From NCBI GenBank assembly GCA_900316165.1, contig ONBW01000015.1, forward strand, positions 1 to 44,760: DNA of 44,760 nucleotides, in the 5' to 3' direction. Below, piece after piece: positions 8,516 through 18,394 of this stretch. The notes under the pieces are model-generated. The model had not been told where the DNA came from. It saw nothing but the letters and a program-made list of their open reading frames with translations, and did not search any database. Origin of the DNA: an uncultured Lachnospiraceae bacterium (lineage in GTDB: Bacteria > Bacillota > Clostridia > Lachnospirales > Lachnospiraceae). Both the position numbers and the translations under genes were made by a program. Every line of letters begins with the position of its first letter. Position 1 is the first letter of the stretch.

Positions 8516-9541
8516 TTATCTGATTCCTATTTCTGTATCAGTAGTATTTGTAACACTGTGCTCTTTTATATAATCGATAATGAGATCAAGCTGCGTAAAA
8601 GCAAGTCCGACATAGCTGTCAGCTGCTCCATAATAGAGAGCTATTCTTCCTGTCTCACTGTCATGAATCGTAGCGCAAGGGAAGCAGACATTCGGTACGA
8701 ATCCTCTCTCCTCATACCACTCTTCTGGTGTAAGAAGGAAGGTCTCGCAACGGTATTTAACTCTTGATGGCTCATCTATGTCGAGGATAGCTCCACCGAC
8801 TGAATAGACATAACCATTGCAGGTTCCTGAAACTCCATGGTAGAAAAGCAGCCATCCTTCTGATGTCTCGATAGGAGCTGCGCCTCCGCCGATCTTTAAG
8901 CTCTCCCACCACTCATTTCCTTTGCTCATTACATGGCGGTGCTTGCCCCAGTAAGTGAGGTCCGGGCTCTCAGAGATGAAGACATCTCCGAATGGTGTAT
9001 GTCCGCTGTCAGACGGACGTGAGAACATAACGAAGTTTCCGTTTATTTTTCTAGGGAAGAGAACTGCGTTTCTGTTAAATGGGAGGAACGGGTTCTCGAA
9101 TCTTGTAAATGTCTTGAAATCCTTTGTCTCTGCAATGCCTATTGCTGCGCCATAGAAGTCACCGCACCAGATGATATAGTAGGTGTCTTCTACTTTTACA
9201 AGACGTGGGTCATAGGCGTATACCGGCATGAAGTCATTTCCGTTCTTGTCGACGAAATGGATCTTCTCCTTATCAAAGTCCCAATGGATTCCGTCCTTGC
9301 TGTGTCCTAAATAGATGTAAGGGATTCCATTGGTCTGCTCACCTCGGAATACTCCGATGAATGCGCCCTCGAAAGGCACCACTGCGCTGTTAAAAATCCT
9401 TGCCACTCCCGGAAGAGGATTTCTTCCGATAACCGGATTCTCGCTGTATCTCCAAACAGGAGCATTGTTAAGCTCAGCCGGAGCGTCCTGCCAAGGCATA
9501 TTCTTTACAGCCGGGCTGTTTAAAATCTGATATTTCCCCAT
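8516..9541 (-). CDS. GH130 beta-1,4-mannooligosaccharide phosphorylase (GH130_2-like)
   Basis: This 341-residue GH130 five-bladed beta-propeller phosphorylase has the short N-terminus of the GH130_2 group. Visible motifs are NPVIGRNPLPGVARIFNSAV, VYAYDPRLVKVEDTYY with the catalytic Asp in YDPR, and the phosphate-side FYHGVSG. By family knowledge such enzymes phosphorolyse the non-reducing mannose of beta-1,4-mannooligosaccharides to mannose-1-phosphate. It is followed by a second GH130 of the other subgroup and by the epimerase, the same trio seen in Ruminococcus albus and Roseburia. Chain-length preference is inferred. Confidence 0.88.
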   Translation of the reverse strand: MGKYQILNSPAVKNMPWQDAPAELNNAPVWRYSENPVIGRNPLPGVARIFNSAVVPFEGAFIGVFRGEQTNGIPYIYLGHSKDGIHWDFDKEKIHFVDKNGNDFMPVYAYDPRLVKVEDTYYIIWCGDFYGAAIGIAETKDFKTFTRFENPFLPFNRNAVLFPRKINGNFVMFSRPSDSGHTPFGDVFISESPDLTYWGKHRHVMSKGNEWWESLKIGGGAAPIETSEGWLLFYHGVSGTCNGYVYSVGGAILDIDEPSRVKYRCETFLLTPEEWYEERGFVPNVCFPCATIHDSETGRIALYYGAADSYVGLAFTQLDLIIDYIKEHSVTNTTDTEIGIR

Positions 9542-9555
9542 AGTTTTTTCCTCTG

Positions 9556-10728
9556 TTATTTACTGATGAATTTTTTGTTCTTTCTGATCAGCTCAACTCT
9601 CTGCTTTACGCAGTCTACTGATCTGCCCGGATCCTCGTATCCATTGAATACGAAATCCTTAAGTCTTTCAATATCTGTATGAGCTACATGAAGTCTGGTA
9701 TCTGATGAAGCATAGTAGATATAAACCTCTCCAGCCTCATTAACTACAGCTCCGTTTGTGAACACGACGTTTGATACGTCGCCTACTCTCTCTGCCCCTC
9801 TAGGTCCAATGAAGAGCCCGCCCGGCTCTGCTATAACCTTTGAAGGGTCATTTAAATCTGTTGCAAAACAATAGAGCACATACCTGAGTCCTGCAGCGGT
9901 GTTTCTTACACCATGAGCTACATGAATCCAGCCCTTGTCTGTCTTTATAGGGACAGCCCCGGCTCCGTTCTTAGCCTCTGTGATCTGATGATATTTTCTG
10001 ATGCTGGTCATTTTTTCCTCATCGATTACAGGATGAGTGATATCATCGCAGAGTCCAAAACCTATTCCGCTTCCACTTCCAGTCTCTATAAAGTCATCCA
10101 TCGGTCTCGTATAGAAAGCGTACTTTCCATCTACGAATTCAGGATGGAGAACGACATTTCTCTGCTGCGGCGAATGAAGTGTCTTAAGGTTCGGGAGACG
10201 CTCCCAGTTCTTTAAATCCTTCGTACGCACGATTCCTGCAGCGGCTACTGCGGCTGAAAGATCGTTACTTGAGGTATCCTTACTCTCTGAGCAGAACACT
10301 CCATATATGTATCCATCCTCATGCTGTGTAAGCCTCATGTCGTAGACATTGGTCTCATTTGGTTCAGTATCTGGAAGCTGAATCGGCTCATCCCAGAATC
10401 TGAATCCATCCACCGGGCTGTCACTTTCTGCTACTGCAAAAAATGATTTGCGGTCATTTCCCTCAATACGCGGAACCAGATAATACTTTCCGTTTATATA
10501 GAGGGCTCCTGAATTAAGTACGGCATTGATTCCCAGACGTTCCATTCCAAAAGGATTGGTCTTCGGATCAAAGTCGTATCTCCAGGATACAGGTACATGA
10601 TCTCTTGTAAGCACCGGGTACTCGTATCTCTCGAAAAGGCCATTGTAAAAGGTCTCATCTGGTTTATTTACTCTGTTGTATAAAGCTTCCTGCTCATTTA
10701 TTAGTTCACTTATACTTTTTTTCTTCAA
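9556..10728 (-). CDS. GH130 4-O-beta-D-mannosyl-D-glucose phosphorylase (GH130_1-like)
   Basis: This 390-residue GH130 protein has the longer helical N-terminus ([19 protein letters not shown]) typical of mannosylglucose phosphorylases. [19 protein letters not shown] bears the catalytic Asp, and [20 protein letters not shown] follows. The reaction is mannosyl-beta-1,4-glucose plus phosphate giving mannose-1-phosphate and glucose, using the epimerase product made by the gene 10 bp upstream. Family members are homohexamers of about 390 residues, and the length fits exactly. No secretion signal is present. Confidence 0.9.
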   Translation of the reverse strand: MKKKSISELINEQEALYNRVNKPDETFYNGLFERYEYPVLTRDHVPVSWRYDFDPKTNPFGMERLGINAVLNSGALYINGKYYLVPRIEGNDRKSFFAVAESDSPVDGFRFWDEPIQLPDTEPNETNVYDMRLTQHEDGYIYGVFCSESKDTSSNDLSAAVAAAGIVRTKDLKNWERLPNLKTLHSPQQRNVVLHPEFVDGKYAFYTRPMDDFIETGSGSGIGFGLCDDITHPVIDEEKMTSIRKYHQITEAKNGAGAVPIKTDKGWIHVAHGVRNTAAGLRYVLYCFATDLNDPSKVIAEPGGLFIGPRGAERVGDVSNVVFTNGAVVNEAGEVYIYYASSDTRLHVAHTDIERLKDFVFNGYEDPGRSVDCVKQRVELIRKNKKFISK

Positions 10729-10738
10729 GCTGCACCTC

Positions 10739-11989
10739 TTACTTAGCTTTTATTTTTTTGTTTACGAGTTCCAGTGCCAAAAGCACCATTCTTCCGTTAT
10801 GATACGGACATTTCCATTCTTCTACTATAGGTCTTCCTGGTATCGGTTTTCCGTCTTTATCGAGTTCCCAGAACCATTCAGAACCTTTTCTTTTATCAAT
10901 TGACTTTGTTTTTATATAAGTCCAGCAAGCCTCGGCTGCGTCGAGATATTTCTTCTCACCAGAGCTTAAATACTCATAGAGAAAACCATTGACTGTCTCG
11001 GCCTGTACCCACCAGACGCGGTTCTCGTTAACCTTATCTCTTTCTTTTTCCGTTGGAAGAGACGCTCCATCAAAACAGTTATTAAGTATCTCTTCGCTTA
11101 AATCCCGTGCCATATCGGCAACAGGCTTACTCTCTTTTCCGAGAACCTCCATTCCCCATCTGATAAGCCACGCTGTCTCGATATCGTGACCATAGGAATG
11201 CAGATCAATAAGTGAGTTATAATTCTTATCGAAAAATACTTCCTGTCTGTGCTTAGCCGGGTTATAGATTTTACTTAGAAAAATATCCAGCATAAACTCA
11301 AGTCTGCCAGAAATCTTTTCTTTCATCTCTGCGTTATCCTCTGCTTCAAGAAGCTTTGCATAACCCTCATAGACATGGAGAAGGGTGTTCATCGTTCGCT
11401 CCGCCATGACACCGTTCTCTGAAAGTTTTTCGTTTGATACCGGAGAAAAATCGCACGCATATGCTTCTCCGTATCCATCTTTGTCGCAGCAGTGCGTCTC
11501 AATTGTCTGATACAGCTTCTCTGCAATACTGAGAGCTTCCTTTTTCCCTGAAATCTCATAGTAGGCAGCAAGTCCATAAATACCAAAGCCCTGATTGTAC
11601 GTATGCTTTGTAGTATCATATGGTTTTCCGTCGTAGGTAACTGACCAGAACAGTCCGCCATTTGTCTTGTCGTAGATCACATCTCTTAAGAAACAGTATG
11701 CCTGATCGGCTGCTTCTCTGATCTGAGCTGAACTGACGCCTCCGGCCTTAAGATCCTCTTCAGTTATCCTACCTTCTGATACAGACTTAAGTACCGAGGA
11801 GAAGAACCAGAGTATTCTGCTGTTAAGGATTGAACCCTTGACAGCTTTAGGATCATCAACCAAGTCGTAATCCATATACCCTGTAAAGCCACCATAGGTG
11901 TCATCCTCCCTCTTAAGCCAGAAGGGAAGGATGACTGTGCATAGATGGCTTTTCATCTCATTTGTCATCTGTGTAAAAACATCGTTCAT
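10739..11989 (-). CDS. Cellobiose 2-epimerase (AGE family)
   Basis: This 416-residue (alpha/alpha)6-barrel protein belongs to the N-acylglucosamine/cellobiose 2-epimerase family. It converts the reducing-end mannose of beta-1,4-mannobiose to glucose so that mannosylglucose phosphorylase can act. Conserved His-bearing segments are [35 protein letters not shown] and [12 protein letters not shown], and the [15 protein letters not shown] helix is intact. Length fits (about 390-420). It sits between the sugar importer and the phosphorylase that needs its product, five bases after the permease stop, clearly in one operon. Confidence 0.92.
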   Translation of the reverse strand: MNDVFTQMTNEMKSHLCTVILPFWLKREDDTYGGFTGYMDYDLVDDPKAVKGSILNSRILWFFSSVLKSVSEGRITEEDLKAGGVSSAQIREAADQAYCFLRDVIYDKTNGGLFWSVTYDGKPYDTTKHTYNQGFGIYGLAAYYEISGKKEALSIAEKLYQTIETHCCDKDGYGEAYACDFSPVSNEKLSENGVMAERTMNTLLHVYEGYAKLLEAEDNAEMKEKISGRLEFMLDIFLSKIYNPAKHRQEVFFDKNYNSLIDLHSYGHDIETAWLIRWGMEVLGKESKPVADMARDLSEEILNNCFDGASLPTEKERDKVNENRVWWVQAETVNGFLYEYLSSGEKKYLDAAEACWTYIKTKSIDKRKGSEWFWELDKDGKPIPGRPIVEEWKCPYHNGRMVLLALELVNKKIKAK

Positions 11990-11993
11990 TTTT

Positions 11994-12875
11994 TTATCCC
12001 TTTACTGCTCCAGTAGCAATACCACTGTAGATCTGCTTCTGGAACAGGATAAATACGATAAGTGCCGGCAGGAAGGAAATAATAACTCCTGCGCAGATCA
12101 GGTTGTACTTAGAACCCATAGGTCCTACGAATACATAGAGTGAAGTAGCAAGTGTCCTGACATCAGGGCTCTGCAGATAAAGGTTTGCACAGTAGTATTC
12201 GTTGTAAACACTTACGCCCTTAAGAATACAGCTTGTAACGATAGCCGGTTTTAAAAGCGGAAGTATAATCTTCCAGTAAATGGTCCAGTAGCTTGCTCCG
12301 TCCATGATTGCCGATTCATCAAGTGATACAGGAATGTTCTCCATAAACTGAATGAAAAGGTAGATGGAAATTACATCAGTTCCGCACATCATGATGATGT
12401 AGCCGTAGAGATGATTGATAAATCCAAGCTTTCCCATAATGTTGTAAACTGAAACCTGCATTGCTACTGCAGGAAGGAGGCTTGCAAAGAAAAACAGGTT
12501 TCTTATGAGCTTATTTCCTGGGAACTTGAATCGGTTCAGGACAAATGCAAGCTGTGAACCAATGATAACTGATACGCCAAGTACCACTACCATTACGATA
12601 AGGGAGTTAAAAAACGCTCTGCCCATGTTTGCCTTAGTAAAGGCAGAAACGAAGTTGCTGAAGTTCAGCCAGTTCTTCGGAAGTGTCATAACACTTGTCG
12701 ACTGATATTCCTTATCAGACTTGAATGCTGTGATCACGCACGATACTATAGGGAGCAGTGCTATAAATCCGAAGAAACAGAGTGAAAAGTATTTGAGGAA
12801 TCCCCAGACGCACTGAGTAGGTGTATATGTCTTTTTTGCTTTAACAGGCTTATATGTCTTTACTGTCTTATCCAT
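11994..12875 (-). CDS. Sugar ABC transporter permease (MalG/MsmG type)
   Basis: This 293-residue inner-membrane permease has about six transmembrane helices. The first is near residues 28-48, after a lysine-rich cytoplasmic start. The ATPase-contacting EAA-type loop is SLDESAIMDGASYWTIYWKI at about 180-200, followed by LPLLKP. It pairs with the permease encoded immediately upstream, whose stop overlaps this start by one base. The importer probably takes up manno-oligosaccharides. No ATPase gene lies in the operon, so a shared MsmK-type ATPase encoded elsewhere would be required. Confidence 0.92.
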   Translation of the reverse strand: MDKTVKTYKPVKAKKTYTPTQCVWGFLKYFSLCFFGFIALLPIVSCVITAFKSDKEYQSTSVMTLPKNWLNFSNFVSAFTKANMGRAFFNSLIVMVVVLGVSVIIGSQLAFVLNRFKFPGNKLIRNLFFFASLLPAVAMQVSVYNIMGKLGFINHLYGYIIMMCGTDVISIYLFIQFMENIPVSLDESAIMDGASYWTIYWKIILPLLKPAIVTSCILKGVSVYNEYYCANLYLQSPDVRTLATSLYVFVGPMGSKYNLICAGVIISFLPALIVFILFQKQIYSGIATGAVKG

Positions 12876-13879
12876 TATTTAGCACCTCCTGCAGCTGCAG
12901 CTTTTTTAGCTGCCTTTTCAGCTTTGAGTCTGGCTTTCTTTGCCTTATAGGACTCATCCTCTGAATCCGCATCTCTGAACACATACTTGAAGAACAGCTT
13001 CTGAAGTATGGTGCAGATAAAGATGATAAGGAGAAGTACAATAGCCATCGCGGACGCAAGACCTACTTTCTGCGAAGTATGGGCGATCCTGTTCATGATA
13101 ACGAAGTACGTTCCTGTTCCATTAGCACCGTCTGTGATGACGTATGGAGGCTCGAATGCACTTAACGAACCTGTGATACTAAGGATGATATTTAAGGTTA
13201 CGATTGTTTTGATAGATGGAAGAATTATGTACCTGAACTGCTGCATCTTGTTTGCTCCATCGAGTGAAGCTGCCTCATACAGCTCGGAATCTACCGACAT
13301 GATAGCTCCGATGAAAAGTACCATATTCTGTCCGAAGTATCTCCAAACTGAGGTAAATACCAGGGACCAGTTGTTTACTCTCTGATCCTTAAGCCAGTAC
13401 GGAAGATCCGCGAGATTGAATCCGCACCACTGAAGAACGGTATCAAGCACGAAACCTCTGGTAAAGAAGAACTTAAAGATAAATCCGATTGCAATACCAC
13501 TGATCAGATAAGGGAAGAACATGACTCCCTTGAAAAAGTTACCACCCTTTACCTTAAAGCTTAAGATTGTGGCCAGATAGAGTGCGAGCACCAGCTGAAC
13601 TAAGGCGCCTACCATGTAGAAGAGTGAAAGCTTCAAAGCTCCGAAGCAATCCTTTCTTCTGAAGACATCCATATAGTTCCTTAAGCCTACGTACTGTCTG
13701 TTCTGTACCGGCGTGGTATATTTCATTTTGTAAAAACTGAACTTTACCATCTCACCAAAAGGTATATAGGTAAAGATCATAAGCAGTGCCACGGGTATCA
13801 ATGAAAATCCTATGACGATCAGTACCTGCTGGACTTTTCTGCTCGTAATCCATTTTTTAAAGCTTCCGGCCCCTGACAT
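12875..13879 (-). CDS. Sugar ABC transporter permease (MalF/UgpA type)
   Basis: This 334-residue permease has six predicted membrane helices starting near residue 17 and an EAA loop ELYEAASLDGANKMQQFRYI followed by LPSIKT. The C-terminus is a lysine/alanine-rich cytoplasmic tail of about 30 residues (AKKARLKAEKAAKKAAAAGG), longer than is usual for the family and possibly a contact site. It lies 19 bp after the binding-protein gene, and the permease partner follows with a one-base overlap. Confidence 0.92.
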   Translation of the reverse strand: MSGAGSFKKWITSRKVQQVLIVIGFSLIPVALLMIFTYIPFGEMVKFSFYKMKYTTPVQNRQYVGLRNYMDVFRRKDCFGALKLSLFYMVGALVQLVLALYLATILSFKVKGGNFFKGVMFFPYLISGIAIGFIFKFFFTRGFVLDTVLQWCGFNLADLPYWLKDQRVNNWSLVFTSVWRYFGQNMVLFIGAIMSVDSELYEAASLDGANKMQQFRYIILPSIKTIVTLNIILSITGSLSAFEPPYVITDGANGTGTYFVIMNRIAHTSQKVGLASAMAIVLLLIIFICTILQKLFFKYVFRDADSEDESYKAKKARLKAEKAAKKAAAAGGAK

Positions 13880-13898
13880 TTTATGCCTCCTGTTTAAA

Positions 13899-15287
13899 TC
13901 AATACTTTACTTCGATACCGTTTGCTTCCTGAGCGTCACTCCACTTCTTGTTCCACTCATTCATGATATCGTCGAATGATTCGTCACCCTTTGAAGCGTG
14001 CTCAATGATAGCCTGTACCTTATCATTTCCACCGTTGTTGATGTTAAGCTCTGACTCAGAGTTCATATCGTTAAGGTAATCCTCTTCTCCCTCGAGAGCC
14101 GGCTCATCCTCTTCGATATCTACGCCCTTGAAGTCAAGCTTTGTGCTGTTATCTTTTTTTGTTACAGGAAGGCCATCCTCGTTATATGAGAACTGTGACT
14201 CATCTGTCATCCACTTTACAAAGATAAGTGCTGCCTTCTTCTCTGTGTCTGAAGCATGTACGTTGATTCCGTATGAATAGTCAGCACCAGCTGAAGCGTA
14301 CTGCTTTCCGTTTACTGTCATAGGGAACGGCATATAACCTACATCATCACCCTTGTCACCAGCTGCCTCCATCTGAGGATAAGCCCATGAACCAAGAACC
14401 ATGCAGCCGATCTTTCCGCTGTTAAGCATTCCCTTTGAACCTTCCCAGTCTGTTGTGGTGTAGTCATCCTCTGTAAGTCCCTTTGATACTGCATCATAGA
14501 GGATCTTGTAAACGTTATAAGCATGAGTGTCATCGCCTGGATCAGAGAACGGATTCTTTGTATGAACAAGCTTCTGGTTCATATACTTTGTATCGCCTGT
14601 TGCATTGATTCCGATGTAAGCGTCCCAGGCACCCATTGTCCAGCCAGCTGCGTAGTTGGTGTAAAGAGGAATTGCATCTGTCTTATCCTTGATCTTCTGC
14701 AGATCCTCGATGAACTCCTCAGGTGTTGTAGGAAGTCCTGAGATTCCAGCGTCTGAGAATACCTTCTTGTTATAAACGATACCCTGAGTTGTTGCTGTAG
14801 AAGGAACACCGTAAACCTGTCCGTCATACTCCCAGGTATTTGCGTAGTTGATTTCCTTCTCCATATTGTCGATCGAATCAAACGGCATAAAGTATGTAGA
14901 AAGATCTGACTTATCTACTGCCGGGATCATCATGACTGTCTCATAATCTCCTGACTGAAGATGTGTAAGAGCATCATCAGCATAGTTTGTATCTGTGGTA
15001 ACTGTTACCTTGATGTTCGGATACTCCTTGTTGAATGCTGCGATGTACTCTTTCCAGGTTGTTCCGCCGTAATCATCAGAACTCATATCTGTTCTGTGAT
15101 TGAACACTGTGATGTCAGCCTTAAGATCTGTGTCCTTGCCAAGCTCTGTGCCTGAATAGGTAAGATCCCCACCCTTGCTGTCGGCGCTGCTGGAGCTGCC
15201 GCCTTTTGAACTACTGCTGTTTCCGCATGCTGCCATTGATACGCACATAGCAGCTGCTAATGTAAGAGCCATTAATCTCTTCTTCAT
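13899..15287 (-). CDS. Manno-oligosaccharide ABC transporter solute-binding lipoprotein
   Basis: This extracellular substrate-binding lipoprotein of 462 residues is in the MalE/family-1 group. The start is ATG at 15287, which has GGAGGG seven bases upstream; the in-frame ATG at 15308 has none. The signal peptide KKRLMALTLAAAMCVSMAAC ends in a lipobox with the anchored Cys, followed by a Ser/Gly linker. The mature region contains the typical DITVFNHRTD opening and a PYGVPSTATTQGIVYNKKVF-like hinge segment. As the first gene of the operon it is probably the most abundant product and sets substrate range. The mannan-oligosaccharide ligand is inferred from the downstream enzymes. Confidence 0.9.
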   Translation of the reverse strand: MKKRLMALTLAAAMCVSMAACGNSSSSKGGSSSSADSKGGDLTYSGTELGKDTDLKADITVFNHRTDMSSDDYGGTTWKEYIAAFNKEYPNIKVTVTTDTNYADDALTHLQSGDYETVMMIPAVDKSDLSTYFMPFDSIDNMEKEINYANTWEYDGQVYGVPSTATTQGIVYNKKVFSDAGISGLPTTPEEFIEDLQKIKDKTDAIPLYTNYAAGWTMGAWDAYIGINATGDTKYMNQKLVHTKNPFSDPGDDTHAYNVYKILYDAVSKGLTEDDYTTTDWEGSKGMLNSGKIGCMVLGSWAYPQMEAAGDKGDDVGYMPFPMTVNGKQYASAGADYSYGINVHASDTEKKAALIFVKWMTDESQFSYNEDGLPVTKKDNSTKLDFKGVDIEEDEPALEGEEDYLNDMNSESELNINNGGNDKVQAIIEHASKGDESFDDIMNEWNKKWSDAQEANGIEVKY

Positions 15288-15328
15288 TTTTAGTCCCTCC
15301 TTCATCATTTGGACTGTTAACTATAAAC

Positions 15329-15388
15329 TTTAGCTTAGCTCTTTTCTTAAGCTAATTTAATTATACTCTTTAGCTTAATTTAGTCAAG
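15329..15388 (-). promoter_or_regulatory. Mannan operon promoter with TTAAGCTAA operator-like sites
   Basis: Reading the minus strand, TTGACT (15387-15382) is followed after 16 bases by TATAAT (15365-15360). TTAGCTTAA at 15370-15378 lies inside the spacer. The palindrome TTAGCTTA/TAAGCTAA at 15330-15337 and 15348-15355 covers the expected transcription start. The 9-mer TTAAGCTAA also occurs at the phosphohexomutase promoter (18462-18470). The LacI-type regulator next door is the obvious candidate binder. The promoter is seen; the operator role is inferred. Confidence 0.75.
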
Positions 15389-15516
15389 GAAAAATCACAT
15401 ACTTTTTACAATTTAGTCGATTTTACCAATTAAATAAGCTATTAATTGTGCACTTTTCATAATTAAATTGGCTAATTTTACATCGCTTTAACTTAATTAG
15501 CTAATTTTAATGGCTA

Positions 15517-15547
15517 ATTAAAGCGGCGGATAATTAATTTCCGCCGC
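15517..15547 (-). terminator. Terminator of the lacI gene
   Basis: On the minus strand GCGGCGGA and TCCGCCGC (15547-15523) form an 8-bp GC stem around an AATTAATTA loop, followed by TTTAATTAG. It lies 33 bases after the LacI stop. It insulates the regulator transcript from the strong operon promoter immediately downstream. Confidence 0.8.
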
Positions 15548-15579
15548 CAGATTAAATTTATTTAATCTTTAAACCTGGA

Positions 15580-16620
15580 TTAACTTTCATCCGAAATATC
15601 CCTGACTGAATCCTTCTCTATAAGTCTTCCGCCTACGATCTGGACTCCACCCTGGTATGGCTTGTCATCAAGCTTATGAATCACCATGTGAACTGCTTTT
15701 CTCGCCATATTTTTTACATCGATCTCATATGTGGTAATACCGATGTCACAGAGACCAGGATACAGGTAATTATCATAGCCGACAACAGAGATATCATCCG
15801 GAATACGATAGCCGTTTTTTCTAAGCTTATGGATCAGATAGCTGGCTGAAAGGTCACAGTTACAGACGAATGCTGTCGGCATTTCCTTTTTCGGTGGAAG
15901 CTCGAAGAATCTGTCCTCGTTTATTTCACCGGTCTCTCTGTCTCTATCATCCATTATGAAGATATCGTCCCTCGTGGCGCCATGCTCCATCAGGGACTTC
16001 GCATATCCTAAAAACCTGTCATTTATTGACTCTGTAGCATCTATAGTACCGACGAAGCCAATTTTTCTATGACCATGTTCATATAGATAGTTCGTCATCG
16101 CAAAGCTTCCATAAAAGCTGTTTGATATGACTGCTTCGGCATTCTGCTCAGTCGTTGAAAAATCCATATAGAAGACAGGTATTCCACTTTCTTCTTTAAG
16201 AGTCTTTAAATATCCGTCCGCAAGCTTTCCTATGACGATTATCGCGTCAGCCTTCTCCTCAGCAACAAGTGCCGGCATTATATGGTCGGCTTCATCCTGA
16301 TCAGATACCGGCTCCATAAAAGCAAAACTGCCTCTGTCTACAGCGATCGTAGCGACTTCCTGGTACATCTTCACATAGAACGATGAGTACTTTCCCATAT
16401 ACCTGTCAGCAATCAGGACGCCAATATTGTAATGACCGGATAAAGTTCTTTCTCTCTTTATCCTTCTGCTCTTCTGGTACCCCATCTCCCCTGCCAGGTC
16501 GATGATCTCTTTTCTTACAGATTCGCTTACTCCCTTCTGACCTGACAGAGCTTTAGATACGGTAACAGTAGATACGCCAACCCGCTCCGCTATATCTGAC
16601 AGTGTGACCTGTTTAGACAT
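15580..16620 (-). CDS. LacI-family transcriptional regulator
   Basis: This 346-residue LacI/GalR regulator has an N-terminal helix-turn-helix TLSDIAERVGVSTVTVSKAL at residues ~5-24, a hinge near 50-60, and a periplasmic-binding-protein-like effector domain (NIGVLIADRYMG onward; CNCDLSASYLIHKLR; DDISVVGYDNYLYPG). Length is standard. It is placed 26 bp after the phosphohexomutase gene, in the same transcript, and just before the mannan operon promoter. It most likely represses the operon until a mannose-containing oligosaccharide or sugar phosphate binds. Effector and operator are inferred. Confidence 0.92.
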   Translation of the reverse strand: MSKQVTLSDIAERVGVSTVTVSKALSGQKGVSESVRKEIIDLAGEMGYQKSRRIKRERTLSGHYNIGVLIADRYMGKYSSFYVKMYQEVATIAVDRGSFAFMEPVSDQDEADHIMPALVAEEKADAIIVIGKLADGYLKTLKEESGIPVFYMDFSTTEQNAEAVISNSFYGSFAMTNYLYEHGHRKIGFVGTIDATESINDRFLGYAKSLMEHGATRDDIFIMDDRDRETGEINEDRFFELPPKKEMPTAFVCNCDLSASYLIHKLRKNGYRIPDDISVVGYDNYLYPGLCDIGITTYEIDVKNMARKAVHMVIHKLDDKPYQGGVQIVGGRLIEKDSVRDISDES

Positions 16621-16646
16621 ATTTCCTCCTTTTATCGAACTGCTTG

Positions 16647-18380
16647 TCAGTTCTCTGCAAGCTTTGTCATTGCGCTCTTAAGCTCTTCAAGCTTCTTATC
16701 GGCGTCAGCTACACTTTCTCCTTTAACTCCCATGTAGAACTTTATTTTCGGCTCTGTTCCCGAAGGACGCACACAGCACCATGCGCCATCTGAAAGCTCA
16801 TAATATAAAACATTGGATTCCGGAAGTGACAGACTGCTCTCCTGTCCGCTTACCATATCCTTACGGATACCGCTCTTGTAGTCGCGAAGCGCAAGTACCT
16901 TGTAAGCTCCGAGGCTTTCTACTGGCTCGTTTCTCATTGTCTCCATCATTGATTTGATGGCCATAGCTCCGTCCTCACCCTTTTTAGTAATTGTAAAGAG
17001 AGTCTCTCTGAAATATCCGTATTTCTTATAGAGGTCGTTCATAGCATCCTTTAAGGTCTTGCCATGCTTTTTGTACCAGCATGCGACCTCGCAGAGAAGC
17101 ATTACCGCTACAGGTGCATCCTTATCCCTCGCGTAGGTTCCTGCGAGACAGCCGTAGCTTTCCTCCATGCCAAAAATAAACTCGTGGCTGTTATTCTCTT
17201 TAAAGAGCTTAATCTGCTCTCCTATGTACTTAAATCCTGTAAGGACCTCGATAAGTGAAACTGAATAGTCCGCTGCGATGGCCTTCAGCATATCTGTAGT
17301 AACTATAGTTTCTACTACAGCTGCATTCTTTGGAAGAGTACCCGTAGCCTTTTTCTCACGGAGCAGATACTCACCAATAAGTACTCCTGACATATTACCG
17401 GTGAAGCTGATGTATCCACCATTTTCAGTATCCTTGCAGTAAACTCCAAGTCTGTCGGCATCCGGATCTGTAGCAAGAACCAGGTCAGCGTCCTTTTCTT
17501 CAGCGAGCTTTAAGGCAAGCTCAAAAGCCTTTGGTGATTCAGGATTTGGATAAGAAACTGTAGGGAAAGTGCCATCCGGCTTCTCCTGTTCTGGAACTGT
17601 ATATACCTTTTTAAATCCGAGCTCCTTTAATACTCTTCTGACAAAGACATTTCCTGTACCGTGAAGTGGAGTGTAGACTATAGTAAAGTCATCAGCCATC
17701 TCTTTAATTACTTCAGGATGAACTGACTGCTTTTTAAGCTCAGCGATATAGGCATCGTCAACCTCATATCCTATCACATGGTAGAGGTCTGCTACCCTTG
17801 CACTCTCCTGGTCTATAGTCTTTACCTCGGAAAAATCAGTGACCTTAGCCACCTCTGCAAGGATATTCTTATCATGAGGAGGAGTGATCTGTGCACCATC
17901 CTCCCAGTAAACCTTATAACCATTGTACTCACGTGGGTTGTGGCTTGCTGTGATAACGATTCCTGCAATGCAGTGGAGCTGTCTAACTGTAAATGACAGC
18001 ACCGGCGTAGGTCTAAGGCTTGGAAAAATAAAGCTCTTAATTCCATTTGCATTGAGGCAGAGAGCTGCCTCCTCAGCAAATTCCTTCGACATGATTCTGG
18101 AGTCGTATGCTATAGCAACTCCCTTATCCTCACCGTGCTGCTTTACTATGTAGTTTGCAAGACCCTGTGTAGCCTTGCGCACGGTGTAGACGTTCATTCT
18201 GTTCGTTCCTGCGCCTAAGACCCCTCTTAAGCCACCTGTTCCGAACTCCAGGTCCCTGTAGAACCTGTCGTTGATCTCATCCTCATCGCCTGAGATCTTT
18301 TTTAACTCTTCTTTGGTATCCTCATCGAAATAAGGATCATTCAGCCATTCTTCGTATCTTTTTTTTACTTCTTCCGTCAT
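16647..18380 (-). CDS. Phosphohexomutase (phosphoglucomutase/phosphomannomutase)
   Basis: This 577-residue alpha-D-phosphohexomutase interconverts hexose-1- and hexose-6-phosphates. In this locus it would turn the mannose-1-phosphate released by the two GH130 enzymes into mannose-6-phosphate. Motifs are GIVITASHNPREYNGYK with the phosphoserine in TASHNP, the metal loop ATDPDADRLG, the sugar-specificity loop GMEESYG, and the phosphate-binding RPSGTEPKIKFY. The ATG at 18380 with GGAGGG six bases upstream is the start; the upstream in-frame TTG has no site. It is co-transcribed with lacI. The mannose versus glucose preference cannot be decided from sequence. Confidence 0.92.
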   Translation of the reverse strand: MTEEVKKRYEEWLNDPYFDEDTKEELKKISGDEDEINDRFYRDLEFGTGGLRGVLGAGTNRMNVYTVRKATQGLANYIVKQHGEDKGVAIAYDSRIMSKEFAEEAALCLNANGIKSFIFPSLRPTPVLSFTVRQLHCIAGIVITASHNPREYNGYKVYWEDGAQITPPHDKNILAEVAKVTDFSEVKTIDQESARVADLYHVIGYEVDDAYIAELKKQSVHPEVIKEMADDFTIVYTPLHGTGNVFVRRVLKELGFKKVYTVPEQEKPDGTFPTVSYPNPESPKAFELALKLAEEKDADLVLATDPDADRLGVYCKDTENGGYISFTGNMSGVLIGEYLLREKKATGTLPKNAAVVETIVTTDMLKAIAADYSVSLIEVLTGFKYIGEQIKLFKENNSHEFIFGMEESYGCLAGTYARDKDAPVAVMLLCEVACWYKKHGKTLKDAMNDLYKKYGYFRETLFTITKKGEDGAMAIKSMMETMRNEPVESLGAYKVLALRDYKSGIRKDMVSGQESSLSLPESNVLYYELSDGAWCCVRPSGTEPKIKFYMGVKGESVADADKKLEELKSAMTKLAEN

Positions 18381-18394
18381 ATATCCCTCCAAAA

